Below the pieces are notes generated by a model that worked only from the letters and a program-made list of their open reading frames with translations, had not been told where the DNA came from and did no database searches. The translations under genes were made by a program, and so were the position numbers. DNA of 7,779 nucleotides from an uncultured Dehalococcoidia bacterium. Lineage in GTDB: Bacteria > Chloroflexota > Dehalococcoidia > Tepidiformales > Tepidiformaceae. The DNA lies in NCBI GenBank assembly GCA_937864275.1, contig CALMIW010000706.1, forward strand, positions 1-7,779, written 5' to 3'. Below are positions 1-4,699 of this stretch, piece by piece. Position 1 is the stretch's first letter. Each line of letters starts with the position of its first letter.

Positions 1-897
1 ACGTTCGTCGTGTTCGTCATGGTGCGAGCGGTGCCCGGGGATGTCATCGACCAGATCCTCGGCGACTTCGGGGCGGGCGACAAAGAGACGAAAGAGGCGC
101 TCCTGAAGGAGTACAGCCTCGATGGCAACATCGCCAGCCAGTACGTGAAGTGGATCGGCAACCTTGCCACCTTCGATTTTGGCAAGTCGATCATCAGCAA
201 CCGGACGGTCACCAGCGAACTGAGTTCGCGCCTGCCCGTCACCCTCGAGCTCAGCATCCTGGCCATCATCTGCTCGCTCACGATCGCGATCCCGATCGGG
301 ATCATCTCTGCCATCAGGCAGGACACGATCATCGACTACATCTGCCGCAGCTTCGCGATCTCGCTCCTCGCCGTGCCGGGGTTCTGGGTGGGCCTCATGC
401 TCATCACCATGGCCGGCAAGTACTTCACCTGGGGCGTCCCGCCGAAGAACTACATCGAGTTCACGGACGACCCGATCGGCAACATCCGGATGTTGGCGAT
501 GCCCGCCATCATCCTTGGCGCCGGACTCTCCGGGGGCGTCATGCGCTTCACCCGGTCGACGATGCTCGAAGTCCTCCGCCAGGACTACGTCCGGACGGCG
601 TGGTCAAAGGGTCTCCGCGAGCGGGTCATCATCACCCGTCACGTCATGCGAAACGCCCTCATCCCGGTTGTCACCGTCGTGGGCCTTCAGCTCCCCATCC
701 TCGTCGGCGGCACCGTCATCATCGAGACCGTCTACTCCATCCCCGGCATGGGCCGTTACTATGTCTCCTCGGTGAACCAGCTGGACTACCCGGTCATCCA
801 GGCGATCAACGTCATCGTTGCCCTTGTCGTCGTCTTCGCCAACCTCGGCGTGGACCTCATCTACTCGATTCTCGACCCTCGGATCAGGTACAGCTAA
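1..897 (+). CDS. ABC transporter permease, DppB/OppB type (5' end cut off by window)
   Basis: Inner-membrane permease of a dipeptide/oligopeptide-type ABC importer; it pairs with a DppC-type permease to form the channel. The frame is open from base 1, and 298 residues are visible. Only about the first 20 residues (most of membrane segment 1) should be missing, because the segment runs straight into VRAVPGD, the equivalent of the family's LRLLPGDP. Several hydrophobic segments follow. The cytoplasmic EAA loop, which contacts the ATPase, begins at visible residue 195 (DYVRTAWSKG, then RHVMRNALIPV). The C-terminus LDPRIRYS is typical of the family. The stop TAA abuts the ATG of the next permease, so the two are almost certainly co-transcribed and translationally coupled. 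The GTG at position 10 is an internal codon, not the start. The substrate (di-, oligopeptide, nickel or other) cannot be read from a permease alone. Confidence 0.93.
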   Translation, partial: TFVVFVMVRAVPGDVIDQILGDFGAGDKETKEALLKEYSLDGNIASQYVKWIGNLATFDFGKSIISNRTVTSELSSRLPVTLELSILAIICSLTIAIPIGIISAIRQDTIIDYICRSFAISLLAVPGFWVGLMLITMAGKYFTWGVPPKNYIEFTDDPIGNIRMLAMPAIILGAGLSGGVMRFTRSTMLEVLRQDYVRTAWSKGLRERVIITRHVMRNALIPVVTVVGLQLPILVGGTVIIETVYSIPGMGRYYVSSVNQLDYPVIQAINVIVALVVVFANLGVDLIYSILDPRIRYS

Positions 898-1863
898 ATG
901 TCCAGCAGCAGCGACGCCCTCGTCCTCGAACAGTACGCCCTTCGCCGCGAAAAGCCGTTCCACGAGCGTTTCCGCCGGGCCCTCTGGCGGTTCATCACCA
1001 AGAAGCCGCTCGGCGCCTTCGGCGGTGCCATCGTCATCGTCTTCCTCTTGATGGCGATCGCGCCGAGCCTCTTCGCGACGCATGACCCGAATCCGAGCCC
1101 GCCGCCGATCCTGGAGCGTCTCCAGGGACCGTCGGCAGAGCACTGGTTCGGCACCGACCAGTTCGGCCGGGACCTCTACAGCCGCATCATCTACGGCGCC
1201 CGCACGTCCATGGTCATCGGCTTCCTCGTGGTCTTCGTCAGCGCCACGCTGGCCTCCATCATCGGCACCACCTCCGGCTACTTCGGCGGCTGGTTCGATA
1301 TCATCGCCCAGCGCATCGTCGATATCGGCATCGCCCTGCCGGGCCTCATCTTCATCATCCTCGTGGTGACGACGCTCACGCAGTTCCCGCCGCAATGGAT
1401 CTCGGACATCTTGCACCTCAACCCCTCCGGGGAGGTGGTCTTCCGCATAGCGGTGGCCCTGGGTGTGCTCGTTTCGCTCGGTTCGTCCCGCGTCATCCGC
1501 GGCTCGGCCATCTCGGCGAAGCAGAACGTCTACGTCGAGGCTGCCCGGGTCGTCGGCGCGACCGACCTCCGGATCATGGTCAAGCACATCTTCCCGAACG
1601 TCTTTGCGGTCGTGCTGGTGTCGGCCTCGATCCAGGTTGGCGGCGCCATCCTCACCGAGTCCTCGCTCTCCTTCCTCGGCTATGGCGTGCAACCGCCGAC
1701 GCCGAGCTGGGGCCGCATGCTCAACGAGGCGCGCGAACAGCTCACCCGCCACCCGCACCTGGCCGTCTTCCCCGGCGCCGCGATCTTCCTCGCCGTCTAC
1801 AGCTTCAACATGCTTGGCGATGCCCTGCGCGACGTCCTCGACCCGCGCCTGAGGGCCCGCTAA
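898..1863 (+). CDS. ABC transporter permease, DppC/OppC type
   Basis: Second permease of the same importer, 321 aa, close to the usual length. A cytoplasmic N-terminus of about 40 residues precedes the first membrane segment (OppC_N-like: KKPLGAFGGAIVIVFLL). The family motif HWFGTDQFGRDLYSR lies at residues 82-96. The EAA loop is YVEAARVVGA at 212-221, followed by KHIFPNV. The C-terminus NMLGDALRDVLDPRLR is classic. ATG 898 directly follows the upstream stop, with AGG at 886-888 nine bases before it, which suits coupled translation. No ATPase genes (DppD/DppF type) follow: the next gene is purA behind its own promoter. The ATPase and binding-protein genes must lie upstream of the window or elsewhere. 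A full-length, intact gene is assumed; nothing looks broken. Confidence 0.95.
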   Translation: MSSSSDALVLEQYALRREKPFHERFRRALWRFITKKPLGAFGGAIVIVFLLMAIAPSLFATHDPNPSPPPILERLQGPSAEHWFGTDQFGRDLYSRIIYGARTSMVIGFLVVFVSATLASIIGTTSGYFGGWFDIIAQRIVDIGIALPGLIFIILVVTTLTQFPPQWISDILHLNPSGEVVFRIAVALGVLVSLGSSRVIRGSAISAKQNVYVEAARVVGATDLRIMVKHIFPNVFAVVLVSASIQVGGAILTESSLSFLGYGVQPPTPSWGRMLNEAREQLTRHPHLAVFPGAAIFLAVYSFNMLGDALRDVLDPRLRAR

Positions 1864-1878
1864 CACCGCAATGCCGGG

Positions 1879-1901
1879 CTGCGAAATCCCAGGATTCGCA
1901 G
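1879..1901. repeat. Imperfect palindrome between dppC-like gene and purA
   Basis: CTGCGAA (1879-1885), one unpaired A, TCC (1887-1889), then CA, then GGATTCGCAG (1892-1901). The arms are complementary except for the single extra A. As RNA it would fold into a hairpin of about 9 bp starting 15 nt after the upstream stop codon, so it may help end the transporter transcript, though no T-run follows. As DNA it overlaps the proposed -35 of purA, so it could also be an operator. The sequence alone does not decide between these. Confidence 0.45.
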
Positions 1902-1924
1902 TTCAGCCCAAAACAACCTAAAAT
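1895..1924 (+). promoter_or_regulatory. Candidate sigma-70 promoter for purA
   Basis: TTCGCA (1895-1900, 4 of 6 matches to TTGACA), an 18-nt spacer and TAAAAT (1919-1924, 5 of 6 matches to TATAAT), in an A-rich stretch that stands out from the GC-rich surroundings. It would start transcription near 1931, giving a leader of about 35 nt whose very 5' end is the hairpin at 1932-1952. Assignment is by motif only. Confidence 0.5.
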
Positions 1925-1931
1925 CAATCAA

Positions 1932-1952
1932 CGGGCCCCGGTAAGGGGCCCG
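1932..1952 (+). promoter_or_regulatory. GC-rich leader hairpin just before the purA ribosome site
   Basis: Perfect 8-bp arms CGGGCCCC (1932-1939) and GGGGCCCG (1945-1952) with the 5-nt loop GGTAA. The right arm shares its last base with the GGAG ribosome-binding site at 1952-1955. If the promoter at 1895-1924 is right, the hairpin sits at the 5' end of the purA mRNA, where it could stabilise the message or limit ribosome access. It has no T-run, so an ordinary intrinsic terminator is less likely. Confidence 0.5.
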
Positions 1953-1965
1953 GAGTGTGTCTGCC

Positions 1966-3270
1966 ATGCCTATCGTCGTCGTGGTCGGCGGGCAATGGGG
2001 CGACGAAGGCAAAGGCCGAATCGTCGATCTCCTCGCCCGCAAAGCCAAAGTAGTCGCCCGCTACAGTGCCGGAAACAACGCCGGCCATACCATCGTCAAC
2101 GAGCGTGGCGAGTTCAAACTGAACCTCGTGCCCGCCGGCATCTTCTATCCCGAGAAGACCTGCGTCATCGGGAACGGCGTCGCCGTCGACCCGGGCGTCC
2201 TCCTCGGCGAGATCGAGGGCCTGCGCGCCAAGGGCATCGATACCAGCAAGCTCGTCCTCAGCGACCGGGCCCAGCTGGTCATGCCCTGGCACATCGCCCT
2301 CGATAAGCTCGATGAGGCCGCCCGCGGGGCGAATGCCATCGGCACCACCGGTAAGGGCATCGGCCCCTGCTTCGTGGATAAGGTCGCCCGCCGCGGTGTC
2401 CGCGTCGCCGACCTCCTTCGCGCCGAAGACCTCATCCCCCGGATGAAGAACTCGCTCGACTACGCCAACCGCGTCATCACCGGCGTCTACGGCGGCGAGC
2501 CGATCGAGTTCGATTCCTGCTACGAGACCTACCGCGAGTACGGCCGGCAGCTCTCGCCCTTCATCGCCGACGTCCAGGAGGTGGTCTACGAAGCCCACCA
2601 CCGCGGCGAATACGTCCTCCTGGAAGGTGCACAGGGCTCCCTGCTCGACCTCGACCACGGGACCTACCCCTACGTCACCTCAAGCGTTCCCAGCAGCTCC
2701 AGCGGCGGCGCGGCTATCGGCGTGGGCATCGGCCCCACCGACATCCAGCGCGTCGTCGGCGTCTTCAAGAGCTACTGCACCCGCGTCGGCAACGGCCCCT
2801 TCCCAACCGAGCTCTTCGATGACGTGGCCGCCACCCTGCGCGACCACGGCAAGGAGTTCGGCCGGGGCGAATACGGCACGACGACTGGCCGCGCCCGCCG
2901 CATCGGTTGGCTCGATGCCGTTGCCGCCCGCTACAGCGTCCGCTTCAATGGCCTTTCGGCCCTCGCCCTCACCCGTCTTGACGTACTCGACAACATGCCG
3001 ACCATCAAGATCTGCACCGGCTACGAACTCGACGGCAAGATCATCACCAGTTTCCCCTCGCGGGAATCGACCCTGGACCGGGTCAAGCCGATCTACGAAG
3101 AGTTGCCCGGCTGGATGACCCCCACGACTGAGGTGCGCACCTTCGATGACCTCCCGCTGCAGGCCCAGGCCTTCATCAAGCGGGTCGAGGAACTGCTCGA
3201 ATGCCCGGTCGACCTCATTTCGGTCGGCCCCAGCCGCGAGCAGGCCGTCATCGTCAATCCCATCTTCTAG
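1966..3270 (+). CDS. purA: Adenylosuccinate synthetase
   Basis: Cytoplasmic enzyme joining IMP and aspartate with GTP to give adenylosuccinate, the first committed step from IMP to AMP. 434 aa, normal length. GQWGDEGKG at residues 9-17 holds Asp13, and NNAGHT at 37-42 holds His41; both catalytic residues fall at the same numbers as in E. coli when ATG 1966 is used, which supports this start over the in-frame GTG at 1957. GGAG (1952-1955) also sits 10 nt before 1966 but only 1 nt before 1957. Further motifs are GTTGKGIGP (126-134), VARRG (140-144), GAQG with DLDHGTYPYVTSS (from 221), and EYGTTTGRARR (302-312). The guanine-recognition segment reads TRLD (336-339), where many PurA proteins have TKLD. 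The gene stands alone, between its own promoter and a hairpin terminator. Confidence 0.97.
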   Translation: MPIVVVVGGQWGDEGKGRIVDLLARKAKVVARYSAGNNAGHTIVNERGEFKLNLVPAGIFYPEKTCVIGNGVAVDPGVLLGEIEGLRAKGIDTSKLVLSDRAQLVMPWHIALDKLDEAARGANAIGTTGKGIGPCFVDKVARRGVRVADLLRAEDLIPRMKNSLDYANRVITGVYGGEPIEFDSCYETYREYGRQLSPFIADVQEVVYEAHHRGEYVLLEGAQGSLLDLDHGTYPYVTSSVPSSSSGGAAIGVGIGPTDIQRVVGVFKSYCTRVGNGPFPTELFDDVAATLRDHGKEFGRGEYGTTTGRARRIGWLDAVAARYSVRFNGLSALALTRLDVLDNMPTIKICTGYELDGKIITSFPSRESTLDRVKPIYEELPGWMTPTTEVRTFDDLPLQAQAFIKRVEELLECPVDLISVGPSREQAVIVNPIF

Positions 3271-3294
3271 CCGCCTGCCCGGGTGGCCCTGTCG

Positions 3295-3326
3295 CACGGA
3301 GAAACCGTGGCCCTCTTCGGAGGGCC
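3295..3326 (+). terminator. Tandem hairpins after purA, the second with a UUCG loop
   Basis: The first hairpin is CACGG (3295-3299), loop AGAAA, CCGTG (3305-3309). The second is GGCCCTC (3309-3315), loop TTCG (3316-3319), GAGGGCC (3320-3326). The second is a perfect 7-bp stem closed by C-UUCG-G, an exceptionally stable tetraloop. It begins 38 nt after the purA stop. Only CCTTCC follows instead of a T-run, so termination may be partial. GGAGGG inside the stem resembles a Shine-Dalgarno site but is about 25 nt from the next ATG and is paired. Confidence 0.6.
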
Positions 3327-3343
3327 CCTTCCGCCTCTACGCT
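3316..3343 (+). promoter_or_regulatory. Possible promoter of a leaderless GNAT transcript
   Basis: TACGCT (3338-3343) fits the TANNNT form of a -10 box and ends six bases before ATG 3350. That is the spacing seen for leaderless mRNAs. A weak -35 (TTCGGA, 3316-3321) lies 16 nt upstream but overlaps the terminator hairpin. No Shine-Dalgarno site lies at usable distance from the ATG, which is why a leaderless start is considered. Weak evidence. Confidence 0.25.
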
Positions 3344-3349
3344 GCGCGT

Positions 3350-4000
3350 ATGTCCGCTACCGCCGCCCGCCCGCTGATCCAGCCAGTCACGCTCGAAGGC
3401 AGCCACGTTCGCCTCGAGCCGCTCACGATGGACCACGTCCACGCACTCGTCGCCGCTGCAGCAGAAGACCGCGCGACCTACCAGTGGACGTTCGTGCCCG
3501 ACGGAGAGGCCGCCATGCGCGAGTATGTCGCCGCCGCGCTCGAACTTGCGCGAGACTCCGCAGCCGTGCCGTTCGCGACGATTCACCAGCCCACCGGCCG
3601 GGTTATCGGCAGCACGCGCTTCGCCAACTTCGAATACCTCGGCTGGCCGCCATCCAGCCCCCACTACAAGGGTGAAGGCGCGCCCGACGGAGTCGAGATC
3701 GGCTGGACCTGGCTGGCAGCTTCGGCCCAGCGCACCGCGGTCAACACCGAAGCCAAGTGGCTCATGATGCGTCACGCCTTCGTAACCTGGGATGTGCGCG
3801 TCGTCCGCCTCAATACCGACCGGCGAAACGAACGCTCCCGCGCCGCGATTCAGCGAATCGGCGGGAAGTTGGACGGCATCTTCCGCGCCAACCGCGCCGG
3901 TGCCGATGGCGCCGTCCGGGATACCGCCAGCTTCTCCATCCTCAAGGACGAATGGCCGGATGCCGAAGGCGCGCTGCGTGCCCGGCTTGGCGCGGTGTAA
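3350..4000 (+). CDS. GNAT-family N-acetyltransferase, RimJ/RimL-like
   Basis: Predicted cytoplasmic acetyl-CoA-dependent acetyltransferase of 216 aa (Acetyltransf_3 / RimJ-RimL type). The N-terminus LIQPVTLEGSHVRLEPLTMDH (residues 9-29) is the usual opening of this family, so ATG 3350 is preferred although the frame is open further upstream into purA. GRVIGSTRF (83-91) and EIGWTWLAASAQRT (116-129) form the core strands. AQRTAVNTEAK (126-136) is the CoA-phosphate loop; many relatives have Gly where Ala130 stands. LNTDRRNERSRAAIQRIGG (154-172) is the characteristic C-terminal helix region, and FSILKDEWP (195-203) closes the fold. The substrate cannot be told: relatives modify ribosomal proteins, antibiotics or small amines. 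The gene appears to be a single transcription unit. Its last 151 bases overlap a small minus-strand frame. Confidence 0.88.
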   Translation: MSATAARPLIQPVTLEGSHVRLEPLTMDHVHALVAAAAEDRATYQWTFVPDGEAAMREYVAAALELARDSAAVPFATIHQPTGRVIGSTRFANFEYLGWPPSSPHYKGEGAPDGVEIGWTWLAASAQRTAVNTEAKWLMMRHAFVTWDVRVVRLNTDRRNERSRAAIQRIGGKLDGIFRANRAGADGAVRDTASFSILKDEWPDAEGALRARLGAV

Positions 4001-4140
4001 GGCGCGAAGGCCCACTTCAGGAACCAGACCGGCAGGCTCGGCCCGCGGTGCACGGCCAGCACGGCCTGTGCGCGGAGGTGGCGCTCCGCTTCCTCGCGGT
4101 ACTCCGCCGCCGTTGCTTCTGCCAGGTAGTCGGTCTGCAT
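3850..4140 (-). CDS. Small hypothetical protein B (96 aa), paralogue of small protein A
   Basis: Not recognised as a named family. The start ATG (A at 4140) is chosen because AGGAGG (4147-4152) ends six bases before it; the in-frame ATG at 4146 touches that site and is too close. The N-terminus MQTDYLAEATAAEYREEAER is charged and probably helical. It aligns without gaps to protein A at Met1, acidic 4, Tyr5, Ala7, Ala9, Ala12, Glu13, Glu17 and Ala24. A tryptophan/phenylalanine-rich patch follows (VWFLKWAFAPY, 38-48), then a Ser/Pro/Arg-rich tail. Everything past about residue 46 is antisense to the 3' end of the acetyltransferase gene, so that tail may simply be read-through of a fortuitous open frame. 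Upstream lies the same phased repeat as in front of A. The translation start is well supported; the full length is not. Confidence 0.5.
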   Translation of the reverse strand: MQTDYLAEATAAEYREEAERHLRAQAVLAVHRGPSLPVWFLKWAFAPYTAPSRARSAPSASGHSSLRMEKLAVSRTAPSAPARLARKMPSNFPPIR

Positions 4141-4146
4141 CGCCAT

Positions 4147-4152
4147 CCTCCT
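4147..4152 (-). promoter_or_regulatory. Shine-Dalgarno site of small ORF B
   Basis: The minus strand reads AGGAGG, a complete match to the anti-Shine-Dalgarno core. It is six bases from ATG 4140 and zero from ATG 4146, so it selects 4140 as the start. Confidence 0.65.
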
Positions 4153-4168
4153 CTCGTCTCGTTGTCTA

Positions 4169-4198
4169 CCATCGCCCCGTTGTGTGACGAGGCGATGG
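4169..4198 (-). repeat. Inverted repeat between small ORFs A and B
   Basis: Perfect 8-bp arms CCATCGCC (4169-4176) and GGCGATGG (4191-4198). Inside, CGT (4178-4180) and ACG (4187-4189) can extend the stem past a single C/A mismatch, leaving a TGTGTG loop. It lies in the predicted 5' region of ORF B and shares bases with the third unit of the phased repeat. It may be a leader structure or part of the regulator site. No T-run follows on the minus strand. Confidence 0.5.
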
Positions 4199-4222
4199 CA
4201 GCTTGATGAACATCCGATGAAG
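4194..4222 (-). promoter_or_regulatory. 11-bp-phased direct repeats upstream of ORF B (response-regulator-like box)
   Basis: On the minus strand: CTTCATC (4222-4216), four bases, GTTCATC (4211-4205), four bases, TGCCATC (4200-4194). The three heptamers are exactly 11 bp apart, one helical turn. This is the pattern bound by OmpR/PhoB-type winged-helix response regulators, and the unit resembles the GTTCACC PHO box described in actinobacteria. The array ends 53 bases before ATG 4140. The regulator identity is inferred, not shown. Confidence 0.5.
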
Positions 4223-4224
4223 CT

Positions 4225-4239
4225 CGGCCTGCACGGCCG
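4225..4239 (-). terminator. Short hairpin directly after the ORF A stop
   Basis: CGGCC (4225-4229), loop TGCAC, GGCCG (4235-4239). The hairpin begins one base after the minus-strand TAG of ORF A (4243-4241). With only five GC pairs and no T-run, it is at best a weak terminator. Its 3' side runs directly into the phased repeats of ORF B. Confidence 0.3.
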
Positions 4240-4240
4240 C

Positions 4241-4444
4241 CTACTCGGCGATGGACAGCGACTGGGCTGAGGGTCCGGCTGCGCCGGCGCTCCTTACGCC
4301 GTTGGGCGCGCCGGCACGGCGAACCAGTCGGCTGGCCCAGGAACTCCGGGGGGTCAGGCGGGCCGCTTCCTCGGCGAGCCAGCACTTCTGCAGCTCGGCT
4401 TGCCTTTCGGCGAGCATGGCTTTTGCGATGTATTCCATCAACAT
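4241..4444 (-). CDS. Small hypothetical protein A (67 aa)
   Basis: Not recognised as a named family. The start ATG (A at 4444) is set by an excellent Shine-Dalgarno site, AAGGAGG at 4453-4459, eight bases upstream; no other in-frame ATG has such spacing. The N-terminal half, MLMEYIAKAMLAERQAELQK and onward to about residue 31, is a charged, Glu/Ala-rich likely amphipathic helix with one Cys (21). The rest is Arg/Ser/Ala-rich and probably disordered. It matches small protein B without gaps over the first 24 residues (eight identities plus conservative changes). ORFs A and B lie head-to-tail about 300 bp apart, each behind the same repeat array, which suggests a duplicated cassette. No signal peptide or membrane segment is seen. 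A role in DNA/RNA or protein binding would be a guess. Confidence 0.6.
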   Translation of the reverse strand: MLMEYIAKAMLAERQAELQKCWLAEEAARLTPRSSWASRLVRRAGAPNGVRSAGAAGPSAQSLSIAE

Positions 4445-4452
4445 TCGTTGCT

Positions 4453-4459
4453 CCTCCTT
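4453..4459 (-). promoter_or_regulatory. Shine-Dalgarno site of small ORF A
   Basis: The minus strand reads AAGGAGG, eight bases before ATG 4444. It is the strongest ribosome-binding site in the window and the main reason for calling this short frame a gene. Confidence 0.7.
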
Positions 4460-4500
4460 CAGGGGCTGCTTCCGAGGTTCGCCCTTCGATGTAAACGGCA

Positions 4501-4529
4501 TATGGCCAACGGATGAACGCCAGGTGAAT
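4501..4529 (-). promoter_or_regulatory. 11-bp-phased direct repeats upstream of ORF A (response-regulator-like box)
   Basis: On the minus strand: ATTCACC (4529-4523), four bases, GTTCATC (4518-4512), four bases, GGCCATA (4507-4501). The 11-bp period is the same as in the array before ORF B. Counting from the flanking GGC-GAG bases (4536 and 4229), the two upstream regions match at 24 of 35 aligned positions without gaps. The array ends 56 bases before ATG 4444, within three bases of the distance seen for ORF B. A PhoB/OmpR-type activator site is the best guess. Confidence 0.5.
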
Positions 4530-4623
4530 CTCCGCCGGCAGGTAAACACCCGGTCTGAGCCCCCGCCCCCTGGCTGGCACCCCGTCCCCACACTCGCGAC
4601 TGCCCAAAGTGGCCCTACTCTGG

Positions 4624-4644
4624 GTCTCAATTCAGACATAAACT
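4624..4644 (+). promoter_or_regulatory. Candidate pdxS promoter with operator-like palindrome
   Basis: GTCT-C-AATT-C-AGAC (4624-4637) is symmetric at 12 of 14 positions around an AATT core. It is directly followed by TAAACT (4639-4644), a possible -10 (4 of 6). No convincing -35 is seen at 16-18 nt, as might be the case for an activated promoter. Transcription would start near 4651, leaving a leader of about 50 nt before pdxS. Confidence 0.35.
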
Positions 4645-4668
4645 GCATACCACTCACCGTGAAACAGC

Positions 4669-4684
4669 CCGCGCGAACGCGCGG
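4669..4684 (+). promoter_or_regulatory. GC hairpin directly before the pdxS ribosome site
   Basis: CCGCGC (4669-4674), loop GAAC, GCGCGG (4679-4684), a perfect 6-bp GC stem two bases before AGGAG (4687-4691), which lies 8 nt from ATG 4700. The layout mirrors the purA leader hairpin, so it may affect translation start or mRNA stability. Confidence 0.4.
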
Positions 4685-4699
4685 CGAGGAGTTGCTGCG

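Noticed and set aside
604..1866. 420-codon open frame on the minus strand opposite the permeases
   Set aside because: Same cause: a charged, repetitive translation produced by C-rich third positions of the plus-strand genes.
1957..1965. GTG 1957 as the purA start
   Set aside because: GGAG would be only one base away. Starting at ATG 1966 places Asp13 and His41 at the same residue numbers as in E. coli PurA.
1924..2658. 244-codon minus-strand frame opposite purA
   Set aside because: Antisense shadow of a fully conserved PurA; no recognisable motif and no ribosome site noticed.
3146..3349. N-terminal extension of the acetyltransferase into purA
   Set aside because: The extra 68 residues are an out-of-frame reading of purA and its terminator; the GNAT family motif begins just after ATG 3350.
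4017..4607. 196-codon minus-strand frame spanning the small-ORF region
   Set aside because: Arg/Ser/Ala-rich with no ribosome site at its start. Its frame differs from that of ORFs A and B, both of which have strong Shine-Dalgarno sites.
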